A stretch of DNA of 64,000 bases from DATAOG01 sp963757395 (GCA_963757395.1 CAVWRK010000003.1:806001-870000), one strand, 5' to 3'. Counted from the stretch's first letter, positions 10,401-22,788 are shown. Made by a program: numbers and translations. Notes: generated by a model from the letters alone, not told the origin.

Positions 10401-11762
10401 ATGCCGTCGAGCCGTGAGACGATCTTCGCCCCGAGCAGCGCCCCCGGGCGCGCCGCGGTCGCGGTCATCCGCCTCTCGGGCCCGGCCTGCGCGTCGGTCT
10501 GCCAATGTCTGACCGGGCGGCCGCCGCCGCCGGCGCGCCGGGCGGTTCTGCGCCCGCTTTGCGATCCGGAGAGCGGCGAGGCCCTGGATCGCGCCCTGGT
10601 GATCTGGTTCCCCGGTCCCGCGAGCTTCACCGGCGAGGATGTGCTCGAGCTCCAGGTCCACGGCAGCCGCGCGGTGCTGGCGGGCCTGCTCGACGGCCTC
10701 GCCGGCCGGCCCGGCCTGCGCCCGGCCGAGCCCGGCGAGTTCAGCAAGCGCGCTTTCCTGAACGGCCGGCTCGACCTGACCGCGGCCGAAGGCCTGGCCG
10801 ACCTGATCGCCGCCGAGACCCGGGCGCAGGCGCGCCAGGCCTTGCGCCAGCTCGATGGCGCGCTCGGCCGCCTGTACGACGACTGGCGCCGGCGCCTGCT
10901 CGAGGCGCTCGCCCGGCTCGAGGCCGAGATCGATTTCGCGCCCGAGGAAGCCGACGTGCCCGCCGACCTGCTGGCCGCGGTCCGACCCGGAATCGGGCAG
11001 CTCGCGGCCGAGATGGCAGCGCATCTCGCCGACCGGCGGCGCGGCGAGCGCCTGCGCGAGGGCCTCACGATCGCGGTGCTCGGGCCGCCGAACGCCGGCA
11101 AGTCGAGCCTGGTCAACCGGCTCGCGCAACGCGACGTGGCGATCGTGACCGCCGAGCCCGGCACCACCCGCGACGTGCTCGAGGTGCACCTCGACCTCGA
11201 GGGCTACCCGGTGACGGTGCTCGATACCGCCGGCCTGCGGGAAGCTGGCGGCGCCGCCGAGGCCGAAGGCGTGCGTCGGGCGCGAGATCGCGCCGCAACG
11301 GCCGATCTCTGCCTCCTGCTGTTCGATGGTGCGCGCTGGCCGCTCCTCGACCCGACCACCCTCGCGCTCGCCGACGCCGACGCCGACGCCTTGTGCGTCG
11401 TCAACAAGGCCGATCTCGTCGCCTTGCCCGCGGCGCTCCGGGTCGGCGAGCGACCGGCGCTGCGGCTCTCCTGCCGGACCGGCGAGGGCTTCGATCGCCT
11501 GCTCGCGGCGTTGAGCGAAGCGGCGGCCGAGCGCCTGACGCCCGCCGCCGGGCCGGCACCGACCCGCAGCCGGCATCGGGCGGCGCTCGGGGCGGCGCTG
11601 GCGGCGCTGGAGCGCTTCCGCGAGGCGCCGGACGCAGCCGAGCTGGCGCTGCTCGCGGAGGACCTGCGGCTGGCGGCGCGCGCCCTCGGGCGGCTCACCG
11701 GCCGGGTCGGCGTCGATGATATTCTCGATCTGATCTTTGCCGAATTCTGTATCGGCAAGTAA
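10401..11762 (+). CDS. mnmE: tRNA uridine-5-carboxymethylaminomethyl modification GTPase
   Basis: A 453-residue protein with the MnmE layout. An N-terminal formyl-tetrahydrofolate-binding domain (MPSSRETIFAPSSAPGRAAV) is followed by helical segments, an inserted G domain and the C-terminal FCIGK whose Cys is invariant. G-domain motifs are GPPNAGKSSL near 230, GTTRD near 255, DTAGLR and NKAD. With MnmG it installs the cmnm5 or nm5 group on U34 of certain tRNAs. Its partner mnmG is next but one downstream, separated by an A/T-rich gap and a small secreted protein. Confidence 0.97.
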   Translation: MPSSRETIFAPSSAPGRAAVAVIRLSGPACASVCQCLTGRPPPPARRAVLRPLCDPESGEALDRALVIWFPGPASFTGEDVLELQVHGSRAVLAGLLDGLAGRPGLRPAEPGEFSKRAFLNGRLDLTAAEGLADLIAAETRAQARQALRQLDGALGRLYDDWRRRLLEALARLEAEIDFAPEEADVPADLLAAVRPGIGQLAAEMAAHLADRRRGERLREGLTIAVLGPPNAGKSSLVNRLAQRDVAIVTAEPGTTRDVLEVHLDLEGYPVTVLDTAGLREAGGAAEAEGVRRARDRAATADLCLLLFDGARWPLLDPTTLALADADADALCVVNKADLVALPAALRVGERPALRLSCRTGEGFDRLLAALSEAAAERLTPAAGPAPTRSRHRAALGAALAALERFREAPDAAELALLAEDLRLAARALGRLTGRVGVDDILDLIFAEFCIGK

Positions 11763-11972
11763 AATCGATGACTCTCTCTCTTTTCTCTTCAATAGTGACT
11801 TCGTCTAGCAGACAAAACCCTTAAGCAGCAATTAACTATCGAGACTTGTAGGCGATTGATATTTGATGTGGCGGACTCATTGGGGGCGACTTAGAGATTT
11901 CTTAATCGCGTCATCTTAGCCTGGAGCTCTGACGATTGTAGGGTCAGGGCGACCGGCCGGAGGTGACATCCC
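11763..11972. other. A/T-rich gap between mnmE and the small secreted protein
   Basis: About 200 bp of clearly lower GC than the neighbouring genes, with no open frame of note. It presumably holds the promoter of the following small gene. GGAGG at about 11959 is its ribosome site. No DnaA box or clear hairpin was found. Confidence 0.4.
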
Positions 11973-12461
11973 ATGCTACGTGTGATCGGTTTGACGCTGG
12001 TCGTCGCTACGGGTGCCGCCAAGGTCGCACACGCCGAGACTTGGTTCGAGCGGCCGGCCGCCAACGGCATCCAGACGGCGCAGCAGCACAGCCCGACCGG
12101 TGCTCACGATCCCGGAACGCTGCTGCAGATCGGCGGCGGCCTGGCCTTCGCTCCGGCCGGACAGGCGCCTCGGGGTTCGGGTCACCTCGACCTCGCCCGG
12201 ACCGAACGTCAGCAGCGTGGGCGCGACGGGCGGCGCCTGGTCCGGAGCCGCAACGGGCAGGGTCGCTCGGCGGGATGGCTCAATGTCGGGGCCAGCAGCA
12301 AGCCGACCCTCGCCTACTCGGTCAACGACTCGCTCTCGCTCGGCCTGGACTACAACTACCAGAGTCGCGAGAACATGAACTTGAAAGTCGCCAAGGTGGG
12401 CGGCGTCGATTCGAACTACCACAGTCACCGCTTCATGATCGAGGCGCATCTGGAGTTCTGA
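11973..12461 (+). CDS. Small secreted, outer-membrane-like hypothetical protein
   Basis: A 162-residue protein starting at ATG 11973 with a GGAGGTGACATCCC ribosome site just upstream. The N-terminus MLRVIGLTLVVATGAAKVAHA is a Sec signal peptide with an AHA-type cleavage site. The C-terminal half alternates polar and apolar residues (SLSLGLDYNYQSRENMNL) and ends in HLEF; a terminal Phe is typical of outer-membrane barrels. The middle, about residues 65-100, is unusually rich in Arg, Gln and Asp for such a protein, and a neighbouring frame there looks equally good, so paired frameshifts are possible. No family is recognised. Confidence 0.6.
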   Translation: MLRVIGLTLVVATGAAKVAHAETWFERPAANGIQTAQQHSPTGAHDPGTLLQIGGGLAFAPAGQAPRGSGHLDLARTERQQRGRDGRRLVRSRNGQGRSAGWLNVGASSKPTLAYSVNDSLSLGLDYNYQSRENMNLKVAKVGGVDSNYHSHRFMIEAHLEF

Positions 12462-12472
12462 TTCGGCCGAGA

Positions 12473-12551
12473 CCGAGCCCCGGGCTGGCTCAGCCTGCCA
12501 GTCCCGGGCTCGGTGCCGGCAGACCCGCCGGCCATCTCGGCGGGCCTGCCG
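12473..12551. terminator. Two tandem hairpins upstream of mnmG
   Basis: CCGAGCCC plus GGG (12473-12484) pairs with CCCGGGCTCGG (12503-12513) apart from one bulged base. CGGCAGACCCGCCG (12517-12530) pairs with CGGCGGGCCTGCCG (12538-12551) with one mismatch. They follow the small secreted gene and have no T-run. The second hairpin carries the GGCAGAC word that recurs through this region. Confidence 0.4.
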
Positions 12552-12665
12552 TCGGCGATCCCGCCGCGAGCGGCGCGCCGCTCGGAGCGCCGGACGGCCA
12601 TCGAGACCCCTTCCTGCCTTCGCGCACGTTGACGAATGGGCGCGGGTGCTGGACAACCTGCGCCC

Positions 12666-14516
12666 ATGTCCGGCTACGACGTCATCGTGATCGGCGGCGG
12701 CCACGCGGGCTGCGAGGCGGCGGCGGCCAGCGCGCGCCTGGGGGCGCGCACGCTGCTCCTGACCCACAAGCTCGAGACCATCGGCGTGATGTCCTGCAAC
12801 CCCGCGATCGGCGGGCTCGGGCGCGGCCATCTGGTGCGCGAGATCGATGCGCTGGATGGCCTGATGGCGCGCGCGATCGACCGCGCCGGGATCCAGTTCC
12901 GGGTGCTCAACCGCAGCAAGGGACCGGCCGTGCGCGGGCCCCGGGCGCAGGCCGACCGGCGGCTGTATCGCCGGGCCATCGCCGCCCTCCTGGCCGGGCA
13001 GGCCGGTCTGACGATCGAGGCCGTTGCGGTCGATGATCTGCTGCTCGGCGAGCGCGGCGAGGCGCGAGGCGTGCTCACCGCCGACGGTCGCGCCTGGCAG
13101 GCGGGCGCCGTGGTGTTGACCACCGGCACTTTCCTGCGTGGCGAGGTCCACCTCGGGCTGCAACGCTGGCCGGCCGGCCGGATCGGCGATGCGCCCGCGG
13201 TCCGGCTGGCGCAGAGCCTCGCCCGCGCCGGCTTCGCGCTCAAGCGGCTGAAGACCGGCACGCCACCCCGCCTCGACGGCCGCACGATCGACTTCGACGG
13301 CCTGGCGCGCCAGCCGGGCGACGATCCGGCCGAGGCCTTCTCGACCCTGACCGGGACGATCGACAACCCTCAGCTCGACTGTGCCATCACCGCGACCACC
13401 GCGGCCACCCACGAGCTGATCCGCGCCAACCTCGACCAGTCGCCGATGTACGCGGGCCGCATCCTGGGCACCGGCGTGCGCTACTGCCCCTCGATCGAGG
13501 ACAAGGTCGTGCGCTTCGCCGATCGGGCGCGCCACCAGATCTTTCTCGAGCCGGAGGGGCTCGACGACCCGACCATCTATCCGAACGGCATCTCGACCTC
13601 GCTGCCGGCCGAGCTGCAGGCGCGCCTGCTGACCACGATCCCGGGCCTGGAGCGGGCGGTCATGCTGCGTCCCGGCTATGCGATCGAGTACGATCACGTC
13701 GATCCGCGCGAGCTCGACCCGACCCTCGAGACGCGCCGCGTGCCGCGCCTGTTCCTCGCCGGTCAGATCAACGGCACCACCGGCTACGAGGAGGCAGCCG
13801 CGCAAGGTCTGATCGCCGGCATCAACGGGGCCCTGAGGGCGGCCGGCGGGCGCGCCTTCACCCTCGACCGCGCCGATGCCTACATCGGCGTGCTGATCGA
13901 CGATCTGACGACCCAGGGGGTGACCGAGCCCTACCGCATGTTCACCTCGCGCGCGGAGTATCGGCTGAGCTTGCGGGCCGACAACGCCGACCGGCGGCTG
14001 ACCGCGAAGGGCCAGACGATCGGCGTGGTCGGCGCCGGGCGCAGCCGGGCGTTCGCGGCCAAGCAGGCGGCGCTGACGGCGGCGCTCGCGCGCCTCGAGG
14101 AGCTGCGCCTCAGCCCGACCGCCGCGCGCCGGGCCGGGCTCGAGGTCAAGCTCGATGGCGTCGTGCGCAATGGTCTCGAGCTGCTGCGTCTGCCGAATGT
14201 CAGCCTGGCCGGACTGGCGGCGGTGTGGCCGGAGCTCGGCGCGCTGCGTCCCGACGTCGCCGAGCAGCTCGAGATCGAGGCGCGCTACGCCGCTTATCTC
14301 GAACGGCAGGACGCCGACATCGCGGCCCTGCGGGCCGAGGAGGCGTTCGAGCTGCCGCGCGACCTCGACCTCGAGGCGATCGCGGGGCTCAGCCGCGAGA
14401 TCCGGGCGCGCCTGGCCGAGGTGCGCCCGGCCACGCTGGCGGCGGCGGGGCGGCTGCCGGGCATGACGCCTGCGGCCTTGGCGATCCTCTATCGCCATGC
14501 CCGCCGGGCCGCCTGA
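12666..14516 (+). CDS. mnmG: tRNA uridine-5-carboxymethylaminomethyl modification enzyme, FAD subunit
   Basis: A 616-residue FAD protein from ATG 12666 (MSGYDVIVIGGGHAGCEAA), the standard GidA opening; the frame stays open to 12636 but that adds nothing conserved. The FAD-binding glycine motif is at residues 8-15, followed by SCNPAIGGLGRGHLVREID and TGTFLRGEVHLG. A GQINGTTGYEEAAAQGLIAG block is near 365-385, and a C-terminal helical domain binds MnmE and tRNA. It forms the tRNA U34 modification complex with MnmE. rsmG follows after 3 bp, so the two are likely co-transcribed. Confidence 0.97.
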   Translation: MSGYDVIVIGGGHAGCEAAAASARLGARTLLLTHKLETIGVMSCNPAIGGLGRGHLVREIDALDGLMARAIDRAGIQFRVLNRSKGPAVRGPRAQADRRLYRRAIAALLAGQAGLTIEAVAVDDLLLGERGEARGVLTADGRAWQAGAVVLTTGTFLRGEVHLGLQRWPAGRIGDAPAVRLAQSLARAGFALKRLKTGTPPRLDGRTIDFDGLARQPGDDPAEAFSTLTGTIDNPQLDCAITATTAATHELIRANLDQSPMYAGRILGTGVRYCPSIEDKVVRFADRARHQIFLEPEGLDDPTIYPNGISTSLPAELQARLLTTIPGLERAVMLRPGYAIEYDHVDPRELDPTLETRRVPRLFLAGQINGTTGYEEAAAQGLIAGINGALRAAGGRAFTLDRADAYIGVLIDDLTTQGVTEPYRMFTSRAEYRLSLRADNADRRLTAKGQTIGVVGAGRSRAFAAKQAALTAALARLEELRLSPTAARRAGLEVKLDGVVRNGLELLRLPNVSLAGLAAVWPELGALRPDVAEQLEIEARYAAYLERQDADIAALRAEEAFELPRDLDLEAIAGLSREIRARLAEVRPATLAAAGRLPGMTPAALAILYRHARRAA

Positions 14517-14519
14517 GCC

Positions 14520-15212
14520 GTGGCCGAGCCGGCGCTCGGCGCCGACGGCTTCGCGGCGCAGATCGATGTTTCACGTGAAACACTCGAGCGGCTGACGCTC
14601 TATCTGGAGCTGCTGCGGCGCTGGCAGCGGGCGATCAATCTGGTCGGACCGGCGACGCTCGCCGACCCCTGGCGCCGGCATGTCCTCGATTCGGCGCAGC
14701 TGCTGGGCCACCTCCCGGTGCGCGCCAGCCCACTGGTCGATCTCGGCAGCGGCGCTGGCTTTCCGGGCATGGTCCTGGCGCTGATGGGCGTGCCCGAGGT
14801 CGCGCTGATCGAGGCCGATGGACGCAAAGCGCAATTTCTACGGGAGGTGGCGCGCGCGACCGGCGCCGTCGTCACCGTGCACGCCGAGCGCATCGAGCGC
14901 CTGACCGCCTGGCCGGCGGCGGTGGTCACGGCGCGCGCGCTGGCACCCTTGCCCCGCCTGCTGCCGCTGGCCGAGCGCTTCCTGGCGCCGGATGGCATCT
15001 GCCTGTTTCTCAAAGGACCCACTCTCGCGCGTGAATTGATTGACGCCGGCAAATCCTGGCATATGGTGCCGGAAATGTTCCCAAGTCTGTCCGCACCGTC
15101 GGGCATCGTGCTCAAGCTTCGAGGAGTTGGCCGTGCGCGTGATCGTCAACCGCAAGCCACCACGGCTCGGCCGTGTGATCGCAATCGCGAACCAGAAGGG
15201 CGGGGTCGGTAA
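14520..15212 (+). CDS. rsmG: 16S rRNA (guanine-527-N7)-methyltransferase
   Basis: A 230-residue SAM-dependent enzyme starting at GTG 14520. RsmG methylates G527 of 16S rRNA. Family segments are LELLRRWQRAINLVGP, HVLDSAQLLGHL and the SAM site VDLGSGAGFPGMVLAL near 74-89. The 5' end contains the parS site, which encodes DVSRET. The normal family ends soon after SGIVLKLRG; here the frame runs another 30 or so Arg-rich residues and overlaps parA by 80 bases, an overlap too long for simple coupling. A lost stop through an indel is possible. Confidence 0.94.
   Translation: MAEPALGADGFAAQIDVSRETLERLTLYLELLRRWQRAINLVGPATLADPWRRHVLDSAQLLGHLPVRASPLVDLGSGAGFPGMVLALMGVPEVALIEADGRKAQFLREVARATGAVVTVHAERIERLTAWPAAVVTARALAPLPRLLPLAERFLAPDGICLFLKGPTLARELIDAGKSWHMVPEMFPSLSAPSGIVLKLRGVGRARDRQPQATTARPCDRNREPEGRGR
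14567..14582. promoter_or_regulatory. parS centromere site
   Basis: TGTTTCACGTGAAACA is a perfect match to the bacterial parS consensus, a 16-bp palindrome. It lies in the first codons of rsmG, 550 bp upstream of parA. ParB binds such sites and spreads to form the partition complex, so this marks the origin-proximal domain. Confidence 0.95.
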
Positions 15213-15948
15213 GACGACCACCGCGATCAATCTCGGGACCGCGCTCGCCGCCTGCGGCAAGAACATCCTGTTGATCGACATCGACCCGCAGGGCAACGCC
15301 AGCACCGGTCTCGGCATTCAGCAGGCGGCGCGCGGGGTGACCAGCTACGACGTCGTGCTCGGTCAGGCCAAGCTCGGCGAGGCGGTCGTCCGGACCCAGA
15401 TCCCGGGCTTCGAGCTGGTGCCGGCGGTGGTCGATCTGTCGGCCGCGGAGCTCGAGCTGGTCGAGAAGGAGCGCCGCGAGTTCCGGCTCAAGGACGCGCT
15501 CGAGAGCCTCGAGAAGGACTACGACTACGTGCTGATCGACTGCCCGCCCTCGCTCGGGCTGCTGACGGTCAACGCCCTGGTCGCCGCGCGCGCCGTGCTG
15601 GTGCCGCTGCAGTGCGAGTTCTTCGCGCTCGAGGGTCTCAGCCTCCTGCTGCGGACCGTCGAGCGGGTGCGGCGCAGCTACAACCCGATGCTCGAGGTCC
15701 AGGGCGTGCTGCTGACCATGTTCGATCGCCGCAACAACCTCGCCCAACAGGTCGCGACCGACGTCCGCAGCTTCCTCGGCAAGCGCGTCTACGACACCGT
15801 GGTGCCGCGCAACGTCCGGGTCTCCGAGGCGCCCTCCCACGGCATGCCGGTCCTGCTGTACGATTTCCGCTGCCCCGGCTCGCAGGCCTATGTCCAGCTC
15901 GCCGGCGAGGTGCTGCGGCGCGAGCAGACCGCCGAGGCGGCGCTGTGA
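15133..15948 (+). CDS. parA: Chromosome-partitioning ATPase ParA
   Basis: A 271-residue Walker-type ATPase from GTG 15133 (VRVIVNRKPPRLGRVIAIAN), chosen because GAGGAG sits 7 bases upstream. The deviant Walker A motif KGGVGKTTTAINLG is near residues 22-35 and IDIDPQGNASTGLG follows. Walker B-like DYVLIDCPPSLGLL and PLQCEFFALEGL complete the Soj/ParA pattern. It binds DNA nonspecifically as an ATP dimer and moves the ParB-parS complex. Its TGA overlaps the parB GTG by 4 bases, so the pair is translationally coupled. Confidence 0.97.
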   Translation: MRVIVNRKPPRLGRVIAIANQKGGVGKTTTAINLGTALAACGKNILLIDIDPQGNASTGLGIQQAARGVTSYDVVLGQAKLGEAVVRTQIPGFELVPAVVDLSAAELELVEKERREFRLKDALESLEKDYDYVLIDCPPSLGLLTVNALVAARAVLVPLQCEFFALEGLSLLLRTVERVRRSYNPMLEVQGVLLTMFDRRNNLAQQVATDVRSFLGKRVYDTVVPRNVRVSEAPSHGMPVLLYDFRCPGSQAYVQLAGEVLRREQTAEAAL

Positions 15949-16836
15949 CCGAGCTCGGTCACGAGCCCAAGACCGGCAGCCCGCCCCGCCGCCGCGGGCT
16001 CGGGATGGGCCTGTCGGCCCTGCTTGGCGGTACCGCCGATGCGTTGCCGGCGACGCCGCCCGAGCGCGCGCTCACGCTGCCGATCGAGTTCCTGCAGGCC
16101 CTCGGCGCTGCAGCCGCGGCGCCGGTTTGCCGAAGACGATCTGGCCGCGCTCGCCGAATCGATCCGCAACCGCGGGGTCATGCAGCCGCTGCTGGTCCGC
16201 CGGGCGCCGAACGGCGGCGACTTCTACGAGATCATCGCCGGCGAGCGGCGCTGGCGGGCCGCCCAGATGGCCGGCGCGCACGAGCTGCCGGTCATCGTCC
16301 ACGAGCTCTCCGACCGCGCGGCGCTCGAAGTGGCCCTGCTCGAGAACGTGCAACGCCAGGACCTCTCGCCGCTCGAGGAAGCGGAAGGCTATCGCCGCCT
16401 GATCGAGGAGTTCGAGCACACCCAGGAAGCGCTCGCGAGCGCGCTCGGCAAGAGCCGCAGCCACATCGCCAATCTGCTCCGCCTGCTCGGCCTGCCGGCC
16501 GCGGTGCGGACGCTGCTGGAGCGCGGCGAGCTGTCGGCGGGCCACGCGCGCGCGCTGCTCGGGAGCCGGGATGCGGTTGCCCTCGCGAAGGTCGTCGTCA
16601 GCCGCGGGCTCAACGTGCGGCAGACCGAGGCCCTGGTTCGGGCGGACACGCAGCGCCCGGGGCGGCGCCGCCTGCCGGCAGGGACCACGGATCCGAACAC
16701 CCGGGCGCTCGAGCTCGACCTCTCGAGTCGCCTCGGTCTGACAGTCCGTCTGACGCCCAAGCGAACCGGCGGCACGCTCCAGATCGCCTACCGTTCGCTC
16801 GATCAGCTGGATGGCCTGATCAAGCGCCTGAGCTGA
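15945..16836 (+). CDS. parB: Chromosome-partitioning protein ParB, frameshifted
   Basis: From GTG 15945 the N-terminus is canonical: basic RRRGLGMGLSALLGG, then ERALTLPIEFLQ. The frame is lost at 16098-16101 (GCCC) and resumes one frame over as QPRRRFAEDDLAALAESIRN. The rest is intact: arginine-rich GERRWRAAQMAGAHELPV (the CTP and parS clamp box), LLENVQRQDLSPLEEAEGYR, the helix-turn-helix ALGKSRSHIANLLRL and a C-terminal dimer domain. One extra base explains the break and gives about 296 residues. An essential partition gene is unlikely to be broken, so an assembly indel is the best explanation. Confidence 0.9.
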
Positions 16837-16880
16837 AGTTGGCAGACGCCGGCGGCAGGCCTGTCGGACGCGACCACCGG

Positions 16881-16902
16881 CGGCAGACCCGGGCGTCTGC
16901 CG
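16881..16902. terminator. Hairpin between convergent parB and sufT
   Basis: CGGCAGAC (16881-16888) and GTCTGCCG (16895-16902) form a perfect 8-bp stem around a CCGGGC loop. It sits in the 103-bp gap between parB and sufT. There is no T-run, so it may be a bidirectional terminator or a member of the GTCTG(A/C)C repeat family, with further copies on each side. Confidence 0.4.
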
Positions 16903-16939
16903 GAAGACCCGGCGGGTCTGACGCGGAGCCCGGTTGATG

Positions 16940-17332
16940 CTAGTAGATCATGCCGAGCTCGAGCTGGGCCTCCTCGGTCATCATGCCGGGATGCCAGGGC
17001 GGATCCCAGACCACCTCGACGGTGGCGCCCTTGACCCCCTCGACCGCCTCGACCTTGTCCTTGACCTCGCCCGGCAGGGTGCCCGCGACCGGGCAGGCGG
17101 GCGAGGTCAGGGTCATCTCGATGTGGACCCGCTGCTCGTCGTCGACGTCGACCTTGTAGACCAGGCCGAGCTCGAAGATGTTGACCGGGATCTCGGGGTC
17201 GTAGACCGTACGCAGCGCCTCGATCACCTGCTCGCCGAGGGCGTCGACCGCCGGCGCCAGCGGGGTCGTGCTGTCTGCCGTTTCGGCAGACAGAAATTGG
17301 CTGGCGCGGTCGAGGTCGGAATCGTCGGTCAT
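16940..17332 (-). CDS. sufT: SUF-system Fe-S assembly protein, MIP18/DUF59 family
   Basis: A 130-residue protein from ATG 17332 (MTDDSDLDRASQFLSAETAD). The MIP18/DUF59 core is clear: VIEALRTVYDPEIPVNIFEL, LTSPACPVAGTLPGEV with the conserved Cys, and VVWDPPWHPGMMTEEA. SufT-like proteins help deliver Fe-S clusters to target proteins. It is the last gene of the suf operon, 17 bp after sufS. Its 5' part contains a perfect 10-bp inverted repeat (17271-17293). Confidence 0.92.
   Translation of the reverse strand: MTDDSDLDRASQFLSAETADSTTPLAPAVDALGEQVIEALRTVYDPEIPVNIFELGLVYKVDVDDEQRVHIEMTLTSPACPVAGTLPGEVKDKVEAVEGVKGATVEVVWDPPWHPGMMTEEAQLELGMIY
17271..17293. repeat. Perfect inverted repeat inside sufT
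   Basis: CTGTCTGCCG (17271-17280), TTT, then CGGCAGACAG (17284-17293): 10-bp arms with a 3-base loop, within the sufT coding region and encoding LSAETADS. It is the clearest inverted pair of the GTCTG(A/C)C word. Confidence 0.6.
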
Positions 17333-17349
17333 CGCTGCCCTCCGTGGGT

Positions 17350-18596
<1,247 letters not shown>

Positions 18597-18600
<4 letters not shown>

Positions 18601-19928
18601 AACAGACCCTCCAGCTCGGCGCCGCCCGGCAGCCAGCGCAGCAGCGCACGCCGTGCCTGACGGGCCACGGCGGGGTGATGGAACCGCTCGAGCACCTCGT
18701 CGGCGAAGGCGTAGGTCAGGAGGCTGCGGGCGGTTGCCGGCTCGATCCCGCGCGAGCGCAGGTAGAACAGCGCCCGTTCGTCGAGCTCGCCGGCGGTCGC
18801 GCCATGGGAGCATTTGACGTCGTCGGCGAAGATCTCGAGCTCGGGCTTGGTGTCGATCTCGGCGTCCGGCGACAGCAGCAGATTGCTGTTGGCCTGATAG
18901 GCGTTGGTTTTCTGGGCGTCGCGCTGGACCACGATGCGGCCGGCGAATACCGCCTGCGCCCGGCCGTCGAGCACGCCCTTGTAGAACTGATTGCTGGTGC
19001 TGCCGGGCCGCGCGTGCTCGACCTGGAGCGTGTTGTCGATGTGCTGGCGCTCGCGGCCCAGGTAGAGGCCGTTCAGACCGAGCGCGATCCCGGAGCCGTC
19101 CAGCACCGCCTCGATCTCGTTGCGCACCAGCGCCCCGCCGAGGGTCGCGAGCGACTGCGTCAGACGGGCGTCTGCCGAAATCCGGTAGTGGGTCTTGCCG
19201 ATCAGGCTGCCCGCAAGCTCGCCGACCTGCAGCCGGTCGTGGTTGAGCTCTGCGCGTCTGCCGACCACGAACCGGTTGACGAGATTGGTCAGCGCCCGTC
19301 CGCCACCGAGATCGACGTGCGTTTCGACCAGGTCGAGGCGCGCGCCCGCGCCGAGCACGATCAGGTTGCGCGGGCTGATCAGGGTCGGCTGGTCCTCGCC
19401 GAGGCTGACGAACAGCAGCTGGACGGGGCCTGGCAGCGCGCCGCCGTCGTCCAGCCGGAGCAGGCAGCCGTCGGCCGCGAAGGCGGCGTTCAGAGCGCTG
19501 AAGGCGCGCTCCGAGCTCGTCTCGAGGCCGAGCTCAAAGGGGCTGACGGCGCCATCCTCGAGGGCCGCGGCCAGGCTCTGCACCGGCCGCCCCGGAACGT
19601 CGGACGGATCGTCCGACAGCTCAGGCGCGAACTGGCCGTTGACGAACACCAGCCGGAGCGCGTTCGGCTCCCTCAATAGATACGGCGCAAGATCGCCGCG
19701 GCGGACCGGCAGGGTCGTGGCGAGCCCGTAGTCCTCACGGACCACCGGCCGGACCGAGGTGTACTTCCAGGCCTCGACCTTGGGTCCCGGAAAGCCGAGC
19801 GCGCTAAAGCGCTCGAAGCTCGCCTGCCGCCACTCGCAAAGCGATGCGTGGCGGGCGCCAGGCAGGCGCGCCAGCTCCGCCTCGAACAGCGCCGCGTAGC
19901 GCTCCGAGGGCGCGATCATCCCCTGCAT
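18597..19928 (-). CDS. sufD: Fe-S cluster assembly scaffold subunit SufD
   Basis: A 443-residue protein from ATG 19928 (MQGMIAPSERYAALFEAELA); ATG 19919 is an alternative. The C-terminal beta-helix of the SufB/SufD family is recognised by VNRFVVGRRAELNHDRLQVG, RERQHIDNTLQVEHARPGST and FADDVKCSHGATAGELDERA, whose Cys-Ser-His is the family hallmark. SufD pairs with SufB and the ATPase SufC to build clusters. It lies between sufC and sufS on the minus strand. Confidence 0.95.
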
Positions 19929-19941
19929 CGTCGGGGCGGAC

Positions 19942-20700
<759 letters not shown>

Positions 20701-20741
20701 GCTCTCCCTCAAACCAAAACGTCCGGATGCGGCCTCGAGCG

Positions 20742-22194
<1,453 letters not shown>

Positions 22195-22265
22195 CGATCA
22201 CCTTCTCCCATCCGGACCGGTCTCTGGCCCGGTCTTGTCTGCTGCGAACCTCCGACGGCCCACGC

Positions 22266-22742
22266 TCAGGCCCTGCCCAGCGGCTCCGGTCGGGGGCCAC
22301 CCGGCACCCCGATCGCCAGCGGCCGGAACATCGCCGGCAGCGCCTGGGCCATCTCGGCCATGCTGATGCCGTCGAGCGCGGTCCGGATCGCATCGTTGAT
22401 CCGCTGCCAGTTGGCGCGCGCCGGGCACAGCGCCTCGATCTCGCAACCTCCCGGCCCGTCCTCGATGCAGGCGGTCAGCGCGATCGGGCCGTCGAGCGCC
22501 GAGATCACCTCGGCGACGCTGATCGCCGCCGCCGGCCGGGAAAGCCCGTAGCCACCCTTTACGCCGCGGTGCGACTCGAGCAGACCAGCGCGCGCCAGGC
22601 TCTTCAGGATCTTACTCACCATCGGCAGCGGAATGTGGCTCTGCGCCGCGACCTCGGGCGCGTTGTGCTGGCGTCCCGGCTGGCGGGCCATGTGGGTCAT
22701 GATGACGATCCCGTAGTCCGCGAGCTTGCTGAGCCGGATCAC
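22266..22742 (-). CDS. sufR: SUF-operon Rrf2/IscR-type transcriptional regulator
   Basis: A 158-residue winged-helix protein of the Rrf2 family. The HTH is MIRLSKLADYGIVIMTHMAR to VSKILKSLARAGLLESHRGV and the wing is KGGYGLSRPAAAISVAEVIS. Three Cys ligands for an Fe-S cluster are visible: C92 in LTACIED, C99 in GGCEIE and C105 in ALCPAR. IscR-like sensors repress suf genes when the cluster is loaded. It is the first gene of the suf operon, 71 bp before sufB. Confidence 0.92.
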   Translation of the reverse strand: MIRLSKLADYGIVIMTHMARQPGRQHNAPEVAAQSHIPLPMVSKILKSLARAGLLESHRGVKGGYGLSRPAAAISVAEVISALDGPIALTACIEDGPGGCEIEALCPARANWQRINDAIRTALDGISMAEMAQALPAMFRPLAIGVPGGPRPEPLGRA

Positions 22743-22767
22743 TGGCGCGCCCCTCTAGCAAAAGAGT

Positions 22768-22788
22768 ACCAAACGAGTCCGAATTGGT
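22768..22788. promoter_or_regulatory. Candidate Rrf2-family operator upstream of sufR
   Basis: ACCAA (22768-22772) and TTGGT (22784-22788) form an inverted repeat 26 bp upstream of the sufR start. The local sequence is A/T-rich relative to its surroundings. The position fits autoregulation of the suf operon, but the repeat does not closely match the E. coli IscR consensus. Confidence 0.35.

Noticed and set aside
11763..11972. A/T-rich gap as an alternative oriC
   Set aside because: No DnaA-box-like words were seen; the hemE gap has better support.
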